Source: Streptomyces sp. NRRL WC-3618 (GTDB lineage Bacteria; Actinomycetota; Actinomycetes; Streptomycetales; Streptomycetaceae). From it: DNA of 5,828 nt. This document shows positions 1 through 5,288 of the stretch, piece by piece. The notes under the pieces are model-generated. The model made no database searches. It was given only the letters and a program-made list of their open reading frames with translations, and was not told where the DNA came from. The position numbers and the translations under genes were made by a program. Location: NCBI RefSeq assembly GCF_001280005.1, contig NZ_LGDW01000139.1, positions 1 to 5,828 of the forward strand. The letters run 5' to 3'. Within the stretch, counting starts at the first letter, position 1. Every line of letters begins with the position of its first letter.

Positions 1-73
1 CATGAACACCCGCCACGCGACCATCCTCCTGCGGGCCCTCCTCGTCCTCGCGAACACCGAGATCCAGAGGTGA
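1..73 (+). CDS. IS5-type transposase, C-terminal end only (partial at left edge)
   Basis: The frame starting at base 2 reads through to a TGA at 71-73. It ends in the peptide ATILLRALLVLANTEIQR. This closely matches the C-terminus of the second transposase in this window (ATHLLRALLVLTNIEVHR), which carries recognisable DDE_Tnp_4 features, so this is the last 23 codons of a related IS5-superfamily transposase. The catalytic part lies outside the window, so I cannot tell whether the gene is intact. The two transposases face opposite ways and differ at several residues, so they come from related but distinct IS copies. Confidence 0.75.
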   Translation, partial: MNTRHATILLRALLVLANTEIQR

Positions 74-170
74 CCGACGATCTCCCCAGGACGATCACGC
101 TCCTGACCGGCACGAGTCCGTCATCCCCGACCCACACCCCCGTGACCTGCAAGATCAGGATGAAAATCTC
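1..170 (+). mobile_element. Right-hand end of an IS5-type insertion sequence (approximate border)
   Basis: The transposase tail stops at 73 and is followed by about 100 bp without a gene. Just after the stop, TGACCG followed by ACGATCT resembles the 3' flank of the second transposase (TGACCG then AACGATCT), which supports shared ancestry. The stretch at about 148-175 (AAGATCAGGATGAAAATCTC, then CTGATC) is AT-richer than its surroundings and contains AAGATCAG/CTGATC half-sites, so it is a candidate terminal repeat. The left end is outside the window, so the terminus cannot be proven and the border is inferred. Confidence 0.35.
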
Positions 171-177
171 TCACTGA

Positions 178-726
178 TCAAGAGAACCTGATGGGAGGTG
201 GCGCTCTCAGTGACGGGCTCTGGTCGCCCGGTGATGGGTCGAGCGGATGAGGACGGAGACCAGGGGCAGCCAGGTCTGCCGCGCCGGCGGCGTCGTCCGC
301 GTAACGCGTGGTCTGCAAGGGGCCGGCCTGATCCAGTCGGACTCCCTCCAGCTCCAGGACATAGGCGAGGGTGAGCATGGCAAGGCGGGCGTTGCCATCC
401 GGGAAAGGGTGAAAGATGGCCACGTCCAGGTAAGCCCTGGCCGCAGGGTAGGCCAGGGGGACGTAAGCGGCGTCGCGTTGCCTTCGCAGGAGCGCGTTGG
501 CATCCATCGTCTCGGTGTGGCGCTGTTGGAGGTCGGTGAGCTGGCGTTCGAGGGCGGCTATCCGGTCCGCGTAGGCGGCGAGTTGGACACCGTGGCACTG
601 GAGCTCGGCGAGGGCGCTGTCCGGGTGTTGGGCTTGACCGCGTTCGAGTGCGGCGAACCGGTCGGCGTGGGTGGAGAGTTGGGTTGCGTATCGCTGGAGG
701 CCGGCGAGTGCCAGCTCGATCTCCAA
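178..726 (-). CDS. Fic-domain protein, chimeric, with probable 3' frameshift
   Basis: The 182-aa frame carries HPFPDGNAR at residues 106-114. This matches the Fic active-site motif HxFx(D/E)GN(G)R used by AMP-transferring Fic/Doc enzymes, with H106 and D110 present. It is preceded by the usual Fic helix (ARAYLDVAIF, 97-106) and followed by LTLAYVLELEGV. Two features are odd: GNG is GNA, and the second Arg of GNGRxxR is Met117. The N-terminal helices of a normal Fic fold are absent. Instead, residues 7-70 form two helical repeats of the type LAxLQxxxxQLxxxADRxAALER, likely coiled coil. After about codon 152 the GC bias at third positions falls, while an overlapping minus frame with strong GC3 reads LPLVSVLIRST and stops at 207-209. 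The native end was therefore probably 207, lost by a frameshift near 255-275. A TTG start is chosen because a stop lies two codons upstream and GGGGAG sits 8 bp before it. It could be an inactive remnant. Confidence 0.6.
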   Translation of the reverse strand: MEIELALAGLQRYATQLSTHADRFAALERGQAQHPDSALAELQCHGVQLAAYADRIAALERQLTDLQQRHTETMDANALLRRQRDAAYVPLAYPAARAYLDVAIFHPFPDGNARLAMLTLAYVLELEGVRLDQAGPLQTTRYADDAAGAADLAAPGLRPHPLDPSPGDQSPSLRAPPPIRFS

Positions 727-734
727 CAGCTACG

Positions 735-740
735 CTCCCC
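735..740 (-). promoter_or_regulatory. Ribosome binding site GGGGAG for the Fic-like gene
   Basis: On the minus strand GGGGAG lies 8 bp upstream of the TTG codon at 724-726, with an in-frame TAG between them (730-732). No ATG or GTG precedes it in frame, so this site decides in favour of the TTG start. Confidence 0.4.
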
Positions 741-777
741 GCGTCTCCGCACCGGCCGCGTTGTGAATGTGCACATC

Positions 778-858
778 GAGCATGCGCCATCTTCAAAACC
801 ACTGGTCAGGCGGTCTTCCGTGACGTTCGTTCGGGGTGCTCGCGCTGGTCGTGGGCAG
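778..858 (+). repeat. 81-bp perfect inverted repeat, left arm
   Basis: All 81 bases are identical to the reverse complement of 2627-2707. The arm contains an IS end (785-856) plus 7 bp outside it (GAGCATG). It is preceded by ATC (775-777), and the partner is followed by ATC (2708-2710). Farther out, GTTGTGAAT (761-769) resembles the reverse complement of the partner's flank (GTCGTGAAT), so the homology may extend beyond the perfect block with a 3-bp length difference. Confidence 0.9.
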
Positions 859-878
859 CTGTCTGCGCTGTAGATCGT
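785..878 (+). mobile_element. Solo IS end (transposase-3'-side type)
   Basis: These 94 bp match the left end of the deleted IS at 2101-2194 in direct orientation, with about ten mismatches. The match includes a TGTCTGCGCTGTAGATCGT block that lies inside the IS, between its terminal repeat and the transposase stop codon. No transposase codons follow here, so this is an orphan end left by deletion of most of an IS copy. Confidence 0.75.
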
Positions 879-881
879 CTT

Positions 882-916
882 GCAGGGCGGGTTCGCCGGC
901 TCCTGCCCGCCGCTGC
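882..916 (-). terminator. GC-rich hairpin, possible terminator of the lipoprotein transcript
   Basis: GCAG-GGCGGG (882-891) pairs with CCCGCC-(G)-CTGC (906-916): 10 bp with one bulged base and a 14-nt loop. It lies about 96 bp downstream of the lipoprotein stop on the minus strand. There is no T-tract on either side, as is common for actinomycete terminators, so its role is a guess. Confidence 0.25.
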
Positions 917-1011
917 CGGTACGCCTTCCACGATCCGGTCCATGGCGGACCCCGAGACGCTGGAACGGATCGCGGTCCCGAGCGCGGGCCGGCTGCGCCG
1001 TCTCACCGGCT

Positions 1012-1557
1012 TTAGTTGAGGACGGCATTGATCCTTGAGAGGGCGGTGGTGAGGTCGGTCAGGCCGTGCTGGATCGTGGCCATCCCCTGGGACGCGCGGG
1101 CCGTGTTCTTCTTCTGCACCCCGTCGGAGCAGATGTAGCCGCCCTGCTGCAGCTGCGTCAGGGCCTTGCTCCACGACGCCTGGGCTTGGGTGTCTGGGAT
1201 GGGCGGGTAAACCTGAGCAGCGTCGGCCTTCTGGGCCACACTGAGGCAGCCCAAGGATTGTATGACGGGATCGTTGCCGCTCTTGGCGGTCTTGCGCGCC
1301 GAGTCGGTGAGCGCTGCGATCTTCGCCCGGCCGCCCTGCTCGTACCAACTGGCGACCTGTCGGGCTGCGTCGGCAGTGGGGGTGGACGTGGGCGTCGCGG
1401 TGGCCGTGGTTGCCGAGGCGGCCGGGCTGGGCGGCGCGCTGGTGGCGGTGGTACTGCCCTGATTGCTCCCGCAGCCGCTCAGCAGCACTGCGGCGGCCAT
1501 GACGGTCACGGTGATCGCGGCGGTCGAGGCAAAAGGTGACGGGACGCGGTCGCGCAT
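1012..1557 (-). CDS. Secreted lipoprotein of unknown function
   Basis: The 181-aa product starts with Arg at 2 and 4, then a hydrophobic segment (about 13-26) ending in a lipobox LLSGC with Cys29. It should therefore be processed by signal peptidase II and lipid-anchored outside the membrane. Residues 30-62 are a Ala/Thr/Ser/Pro linker. A globular part (63-181) follows, with WYEQGGRAKIAAL near its start, the phrase YPPIPDTQAQASWSKAL in the middle, and two cysteines (in LGC and YIC) that could form a disulfide. From memory, similar WY..GG...PIPD.xAQ..W..AL domains are common in unnamed actinobacterial lipoproteins; no enzymatic motif is visible. The ATG is supported by AAGGGG 5 bp upstream (1563-1568). 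The gene lies 32 bp downstream of the HATPase gene on the same strand, so they may be co-transcribed. Third codon positions are very GC-rich, consistent with a real gene. Confidence 0.8.
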   Translation of the reverse strand: MRDRVPSPFASTAAITVTVMAAAVLLSGCGSNQGSTTATSAPPSPAASATTATATPTSTPTADAARQVASWYEQGGRAKIAALTDSARKTAKSGNDPVIQSLGCLSVAQKADAAQVYPPIPDTQAQASWSKALTQLQQGGYICSDGVQKKNTARASQGMATIQHGLTDLTTALSRINAVLN

Positions 1558-1589
1558 GGAAACCCCTTGATTGACGAGCGATCAGGTTT

Positions 1590-2051
1590 TCACGGACTGG
1601 ACGTGCGTGGTCCGACCGTGATCGATCTGTTGCGTGCCCCGAGCATGCCGCAGGGACGGTGAAGGCGGGGTAGGCTGGGCTGTTCGGCCCAGATGGTCTT
1701 GCCTCCGTCGTGGTGCGTGACGGTCAGGCGGCGGGCGAGCGTGGCGATCAGGCGCATGCCGAAACGTCCGGGGACGGCCGGCTGGTCGGGTCCCACGACG
1801 CGTGTGGCGTCGCCGGCGTCGGCCATCTCCACCCACAGGCCCTCCGGGACGGGGAACAGGACCAGGCGATACGGGGCGGCGGCGTGCCCACAGGCGGGGG
1901 TGACCAGCTCGGAGACCAGCAACAGGGCTGGTTCGGCGAGATCGCGGGCCTGGAGGTGAGCCTCGCCGCGGCGAACGACAAGCTCACCGCGATGAACCGC
2001 CTTGCCGAACGACACGGTGTGGTCCACCTCGGCATGCCCGACTTCAGACAA
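1590..2051 (-). CDS. HATPase_c_2-type (anti-sigma factor-like) protein, degenerate, unreliable N-terminus
   Basis: The core from about residue 38 to 124 matches the RsbW/SpoIIAB-type GHKL ATP-binding proteins that are abundant in Streptomyces. The N-box region reads SELVTPACGHA (47-57), the G1 region MADAGDATR, the G2 region VPGRFGMRLI, and the end GGKTIWAE (116-123). Such proteins usually bind sigma or anti-anti-sigma factors in the cytoplasm. The key N-box residue, normally Asn in ELVTNAxxH, is Pro52 here. In known members that Asn coordinates Mg-ATP, so kinase activity is doubtful. Residues 125-153 are a tail outside the domain. The only available start is a TTG at 2051 without a clear ribosome site. 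The first 35 or so codons have weak GC3 bias, and the opposite strand looks more coding there, so the true N-terminus is probably lost or replaced. The gene lies just upstream of the lipoprotein gene. Confidence 0.65.
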   Translation of the reverse strand: MSEVGHAEVDHTVSFGKAVHRGELVVRRGEAHLQARDLAEPALLLVSELVTPACGHAAAPYRLVLFPVPEGLWVEMADAGDATRVVGPDQPAVPGRFGMRLIATLARRLTVTHHDGGKTIWAEQPSLPRLHRPCGMLGARNRSITVGPRTSSP

Positions 2052-2111
2052 CTGAGCGACGAGTTGGCGATCCTGCGGATCCCGTCATTCAACGAAGATC
2101 CGCTATCTTGA
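1944..2111 (+). pseudogene. C-terminal fragment of an unidentified protein, cut by the IS end
   Basis: This + strand frame reads LAAANDKLTAMNRLAERHG followed by VVHLGMPDFRQLSDELAI, then IPSFNEDPLS and a TGA (2109-2111). The composition is protein-like and helical. About 88% of its third positions are G or C over 33 codons, compared with about 76% for the overlapping minus frame. The stop codon is supplied by the outer bases of the IS end (ATCTTGA), so the original protein probably continued further. No start codon or upstream part is recognisable; the sequence to the left belongs to the HATPase domain on the other strand. I do not recognise the family. It could still be an antisense shadow of the HATPase N-terminus. 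Confidence 0.35.
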
Positions 2112-2172
2112 AAACCGCTGTTCAGGGGTTCTTCCGTAATGTTCGTTCGGGGTGCTCGCGCTGGTCGTGGGC
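2101..2172 (+). repeat. Left terminal inverted repeat of the deleted IS
   Basis: It pairs with 2629-2700 (64/72 identical after inversion). The inner 30 or so bases, from GTTCGTTCGG to GTCGTGGGC, are identical; the mismatches cluster in the outer half. Terminal repeats of this length are unusual for the IS5 superfamily, where ends are typically under about 25 bp. Confidence 0.8.
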
Positions 2173-2201
2173 GGATGTCTGCGCTGTAGATCGTTTGACG
2201 G

Positions 2202-2624
2202 TCAGCGGTGGACTTCGATGTTGGTCAGGACGAGCAGGGCGCGCAGGAGGTGGGTGGCGCGGGTGGGGTCGGTGCGGCGTTTGGTGAGCGTGCGCCAGTT
2301 TTCGAGGTGGGCGAAGCCGTGTTCGACGGGGGCGCGTCCAGCGGCGAGAACCCGGTTGGCGTCCTTTTCGCAGGTGGTGAGCTTGCGGTAGCGGGTGGCC
2401 TTGAACCCGGTGACGACGACGGGGTGGTCGGCGTCGTCGTCCAGGCCGAGGAATCCGAGGTCGGCCAGCGCGCCGAGGCCGGCGGCGCGGAGGTGGGCCA
2501 GGAGGTAGTTGCGGCGGGCGGCGGTGATGTCGCGGGTGCGGCCGGGCCGGGCGGCCGAGATCCAGATCAGGCGGCCCTTCTCGTCGGTGAGGGCGAGGAA
2601 GTGCAGGCCGTGGCGGTGGTGCAT
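2202..2624 (-). pseudogene. IS5-type DDE transposase, N-terminal half deleted
   Basis: The 140-aa frame matches the second half of DDE_Tnp_4 transposases. It shows HHRHGLHFLALTDEKGRLIW (2-21), the PGRTxDITAAR segment (27-37), GALADLGFLG with the likely second catalytic Asp55, and VEHGFAHLENWRTLTK with the likely catalytic Glu101. It ends in LLRALLVLTNIEVHR. Family members are about 250-270 aa, and the helix-turn-helix region and first catalytic Asp are absent. The ATG at 2622-2624 lies at the deletion junction and is an internal codon by homology, not a native start. The product cannot catalyse transposition. Its C-terminus resembles the partial transposase at the left edge of the window, which is on the other strand. 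Confidence 0.8.
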
Positions 2625-3271
2625 GCCTGCCCACGACCAGCGCGAGCACCCCGAACGAACGTCACGGAAGACCGCCTGACCAGTGGTTTTGAAGATGGCG
2701 CATGCTCATCGATATTCACGACCTGGCTCTCCGGGCCACACGGGCGATGGCATCGGGGCCCACATACAGGTCGGGAGCCGTCGGTTGGGGTGGGGACGAT
2801 CTCGGTGTTGTGGGTGTCGGGGCGCCCGGCCTGGGGGCCGTCGTCCCCGAAGGCGTGGTCGATGATGTCCCCGCTGGCGGCCACTGAGCCCGGCCCGGCC
2901 TGAACCTCGCCCCTGCTCCGCTGATCCGGGGGCCGTCGTATGGAAGTGCGCGGCCCCGAAACGACGGCTCGATGCCCGATGGCGTTGCCGATGAGGTCTC
3001 CGCCCGCCGCGATCCCACCGCGCTCGGCCCGTACGAGACGCCGTGTGCCGCTGGTGTTGTCGGCGGCACTGTCCGGCTCATTGACACGGGCGGTGCCCGA
3101 AGCACCATTCAAAGCGAGCATGGGGATCACCACCCCGGCCAGCCCAACCACCGCACCGACGATGCTGGCTACTTGTCCCGCAGCATTCAGATCCCCCACG
3201 ACAGCGAGCACCACCAGCTGGCAGACGACGCCGGAACTTCTCCCGGTACAGCGCGAGGTTGACGTCGACAT
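2567..3271 (-). CDS. Membrane-anchored protein with two GxxAAxGDxI repeats, 3' end fused into an IS
   Basis: The 234-aa frame has a hydrophobic segment at about residues 34-54 (VASIVGAVVGLAGVVIPMLA), likely one membrane helix. Two copies of one motif follow: GGIAAGGDLIGNAIG (85-99) and GSVAASGDIIDHAFG (128-142). From memory, comparable glycine/aspartate phrases occur in actinobacterial membrane-linked hypothetical proteins; I cannot assign a function. The native gene ends near 2716: beyond about residue 187 the frame reads through the IS end (HAPSSKPLVRRSS) until a stop at 2567. An overlapping minus frame with good GC3 bias reads PDLYVGPDAIARVARRARS and stops at 2716-2718, so the native C-terminus was probably there, lost by a frameshift near 2770-2795. 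The start is uncertain: the ATG at 3269-3271 has no clear ribosome site, and GTG codons at residues 20-21 and 25 are alternatives. Confidence 0.5.
   Translation of the reverse strand: MSTSTSRCTGRSSGVVCQLVVLAVVGDLNAAGQVASIVGAVVGLAGVVIPMLALNGASGTARVNEPDSAADNTSGTRRLVRAERGGIAAGGDLIGNAIGHRAVVSGPRTSIRRPPDQRSRGEVQAGPGSVAASGDIIDHAFGDDGPQAGRPDTHNTEIVPTPTDGSRPVCGPRCHRPCGPESQVVNIDEHAPSSKPLVRRSSVTFVRGARAGRGQACTTATACTSSPSPTRRAA
2627..2707 (-). repeat. 81-bp perfect inverted repeat, right arm
   Basis: It is the exact reverse complement of 778-858. It includes the right terminal repeat of the deleted IS (2629-2700) and 7 bp beyond it. This right end matches the distant solo end perfectly but its own left end only at 64/72. 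It is followed by ATC (2708-2710). Confidence 0.9.
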
Positions 3272-3441
3272 CTGCGTGGAGGTGGGGTGTTGTGGGCTGG
3301 GTGGTATTCCTCCGTTGTGGCCATCGCAGCAGTGGCGCGGGACATGATGCCGCGTCCGGAGTGATCGGCAGCGAGGTTGCGCAGACGAGCTGGTCGCGGC
3401 GGCCTCATCTGCCGCGAAGCGCGAGGTTGGATTGTTGGCCG

Positions 3442-3460
3442 TGACGCTCGTTTGACGCTC
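3442..3460 (+). repeat. Heptamer direct repeat cluster 1 (two TGACGCT copies)
   Basis: TGACGCT occurs at 3442-3448 and 3453-3459, an 11-bp period with the spacer CGTT. Including the preceding G, the 20 bp at 3441-3460 match 3677-3696 of cluster 2 at 19 of 20 positions. The spacing places both copies on one face of the helix. Confidence 0.7.
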
Positions 3461-3657
3461 CGAGCTCCCGGACGCGGGACAGCGAGCGGATAAACCGCCT
3501 CTGACCTTGTATATTTCGTGACTCGTCCAGGCCGACATCTTTCCGATGACGCATCATGTGGAGTGCGTTGCGATCCTTGAACCGGTGGCTAAGGGGTCCT
3601 GACCTGCGGTTTCGCCTGTGCGCATTATGTGCGGTGTGGGCGTTACGGGCGATATCT

Positions 3658-3696
3658 TGACGCTGAAATGACGCTCGTGACGCTCATTTGACGCTC
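3658..3696 (+). promoter_or_regulatory. Heptamer direct repeat cluster 2 (four TGACGCT copies), putative operator
   Basis: TGACGCT occurs at 3658-3664, 3669-3675, 3678-3684 and 3689-3695, with start-to-start spacings of 11, 9 and 11 bp. Four exact heptamers in 38 bp at about helical pitch is not expected by chance. SARP regulators of Streptomyces are known to bind heptameric direct repeats with an 11-bp period near the -35 region; OmpR/PhoB-type regulators bind similar tandem sites. The TTGACG inside the first and last copies also looks like a -35 box, but I see no TANNNT -10 box 17 bp downstream. An outer dyad AAATGA/TCATTT frames copies two and three. Which gene it controls is unknown; the + strand gene at 4095 is about 400 bp away. 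Confidence 0.45.
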
Positions 3697-4094
3697 GTTC
3701 TGATGGGGTGTCAGGCAGCCTGTTGGGCAGGTCAGGCCCTGTCGGGGTGGCGTATATCGATGGGGAGCCGAGGATGGGCGACGCTCTGCGCGGAGCTGCT
3801 GGTTACTGATGGTCAGTGTCCCGGAAGAGACCGGGCGGCCCCGGGGCCTGGCGCGCTGGGCGGATTCGCGTTGCTGACCTGCACAGATGGCTTTTCGGCT
3901 GTGTCACGCTCGTGCTCGTTGACGCGTCCGGGAAGTCCCAGAGGGCTCCCGCTGCTGGCGGACGCCCTTTCGGCTTTAGCGAGGGTGAGAGAGCGCGGTG
4001 TGGGCTGGATCCTGTGCATCGGTGGTCCGCCCTGATCGAACGGCAGTAGCGGCGCCATCGACGCCCCGTAGTTGACGATGGCGCGGGAACCTGG

Positions 4095-5288
4095 ATGTCG
4101 AGTGACTGGCACTCGGCCGATGCCTTGCGGGATCGTGGGTTCCTGATGATTGACGACGACTCTGCGTTCGCCGACGGCAGTGAGCCGGCGGTGCCCGCCA
4201 AACCTCGGACGCCCTACAGTGAGCGGCCCGTCGCGCGGGCCCGGCGGGCGAAGGCACAGGAGCTGATCGAGCGGCTCGTCGCCGAGGGGCGCGTCCGGAT
4301 TACTGATCCCAATGACGACGACGTCGCGGAGTGGCGGCGCGTCGTCAATTACGCGAAGCGGCACGGACTGGAACCGGTAGGCAAACGTATCGAGAAGGTC
4401 CCGTACGGCGGGCCGGGGCTGGAGCTGCTTCTCGCGGAGGGCCCACATCCCAACGCGCGGAGTCAGCGGCCGAAGGAAGGCGGGGGTCTGGTTCCTGTCC
4501 CCTCACGGCTGGGGCACCTGCATCCGATGGTGACCGCGCTCAAAGACGACGAGAGTCGGCTGGTGATGCCGTCTGCACTACGCCGTAGGTCGCTCCTGTT
4601 GCTACAGGGGCTGGCGGCTGAGGCGGTACGGCGAGGGTACGACGTGCGGAAGGCCGGGTCGTCTTTCTTCCCGCGCGAGGGCGGAGTCGACGTCGCTGTT
4701 GACGGCTTTGCGTATACCGTCACCGTCAGGCAGGAGTTCCCGGACTCCACAGATCCGGAGCGCGCCGCTCGTCTCGTCTTGGAGCTTGCCCATGGTCTGA
4801 CTGGTCGGCCCGGTCGCTGGCGGGATCGGAAGAGCCGGACCCTTGAAGAAGCCCTGGGTGTGATCCTTGTAGAGATCGAGGCACGAGCGGTAGAAGACGC
4901 TCGGCGCAGGCAGGATGAACAGCAGGCCAGCGCAGAACGTGAAACTCGTTGGCAAGCGGCCATGGACGTGGCGAAGGAACAAGCTGTTCGCGAACAACTT
5001 GCCCAGGTGCTTCGCGAAGAGGCCGGGTGCTGGCAAGGGGCCGCTGTCCTCAGCGCGTACTGCATGGCATTGGAACGCCGTATCGGCGAGTTGAACGGTG
5101 CTGTGGACGAGTCGGCGCTGGACTCGGCCCGACGCTGGTTGGAGTGGGCAAGGGGGTACGTGAGGTCGATCGACCCCTTGAGCAGGCTTCCAGAGATGCC
5201 GCACACACGTGAACCCAAGCCGGAGGAGCTCAAGCCGTACCTCAAGGGGTGGAGTCCCTACGGACCGGAACGGCGTGCCGGACGATGA
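4095..5288 (+). CDS. Conserved actinobacterial hypothetical protein with C-terminal GWSPYGPERR signature
   Basis: This 397-aa protein appears full length and has steady GC3 bias. An acidic N-terminus with ALRDRGFLMIDDD is followed by SERPVARARRAKAQEL (42-57), a GLEPVGKRI segment (91-99) and APHPNAR-like GPHPNAR (116-122). The middle domain (about 132-215) starts with LVPVPSRLGHLHPMV, then a helix RRRSLLLLQGLAAEAVRRGY and a beta-rich part with VDGFAYTVTVRQEF. Residues 262-310 are charged and probably coiled coil. Then come WLEWARGYVRSIDPL and the end PYLKGWSPYGPERR (381-394). From memory, this order matches Streptomyces proteins often labelled hypothetical or, misleadingly, 'PE-PGRS family'. 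I know of no tested function. It has no signal peptide or membrane segment, so it is probably cytoplasmic. The ATG at 4095 follows a weak GGGA; an in-frame stop lies at 4047-4049. Its 3' end overlaps a minus-strand ORF by 31 bp. Confidence 0.8.
   Translation: MSSDWHSADALRDRGFLMIDDDSAFADGSEPAVPAKPRTPYSERPVARARRAKAQELIERLVAEGRVRITDPNDDDVAEWRRVVNYAKRHGLEPVGKRIEKVPYGGPGLELLLAEGPHPNARSQRPKEGGGLVPVPSRLGHLHPMVTALKDDESRLVMPSALRRRSLLLLQGLAAEAVRRGYDVRKAGSSFFPREGGVDVAVDGFAYTVTVRQEFPDSTDPERAARLVLELAHGLTGRPGRWRDRKSRTLEEALGVILVEIEARAVEDARRRQDEQQASAERETRWQAAMDVAKEQAVREQLAQVLREEAGCWQGAAVLSAYCMALERRIGELNGAVDESALDSARRWLEWARGYVRSIDPLSRLPEMPHTREPKPEELKPYLKGWSPYGPERRAGR

Larger units (their letters stand above)
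2101..2700 (-). mobile_element. Internally deleted IS5-type insertion sequence with long terminal repeats
   Basis: The element runs from CGCTATCTTGAAAACC (left) to the reverse complement of CGCCATCTTCAAAACC (right). Its ends, 2101-2172 and 2629-2700, are inverted copies matching at 64 of 72 positions. Between them lies only the C-terminal half of a transposase, which starts 4 bp inside the right repeat. About half of a normal IS5-type transposase gene is therefore missing at its 5' end. The element cannot make an active transposase but retains both ends, so it resembles a MITE-like derivative that could be moved in trans. I see no convincing target duplication directly at these borders. Confidence 0.8.
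3272..4094. other. 823-bp stretch with no supportable gene; holds heptamer repeat clusters
   Basis: No reading frame on either strand here combines a start with ribosome site, steady GC3 bias and a recognisable protein. It does contain two clusters of TGACGCT (listed separately). It also has an imperfect direct repeat GCATCATGTGGAGTG (3551-3565) / GCATTATGTGCGGTG (3622-3636), and a local AT-rich patch TTGTATATTT near 3508-3517. A GTG-started frame at 3816-4049 (77 aa) has moderate GC3 but no ribosome site and no recognisable domain. The stretch may be regulatory DNA for the 4095 gene, or more gene debris. Confidence 0.5.

Noticed and set aside
247..873. Long + strand frame of about 208 codons opposite the Fic-like gene
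   Set aside because: It is antisense to a gene with a recognisable Fic motif and reads into an IS end; its peptide resembles no family.
931..972. Imperfect inverted repeat CGATCCGGTCC / GGAACGGATCG with a 20-nt loop
   Set aside because: One mismatch, a long loop and no link to a gene end or promoter; short repeats of this kind are common in GC-rich DNA.
943..1019. Short + strand ORF (25 aa, starts MADPETLERI)
   Set aside because: There is no ribosome site and it is too short to judge; it may be a remnant of a transposase N-terminus but nothing confirms that.
3500..3525. AT-rich TTGTATATTT as a promoter -10 region
   Set aside because: No matching -35 box at 16-18 bp on either strand.
3816..4049. 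GTG-started + strand ORF of 77 codons just before the 397-aa gene
   Set aside because: GC3 is only about 72%, there is no ribosome site and no recognisable domain. An overlapping + frame is equally open.
3813..4448. Minus-strand frame of 211 codons
   Set aside because: It is mostly antisense to the 397-aa gene, which has a recognised C-terminal signature and better codon bias.
4463..5245. Minus-strand frame of 260 codons opposite the 397-aa gene
   Set aside because: Ser/Arg/Ala-rich composition typical of an antisense shadow in GC-rich DNA.
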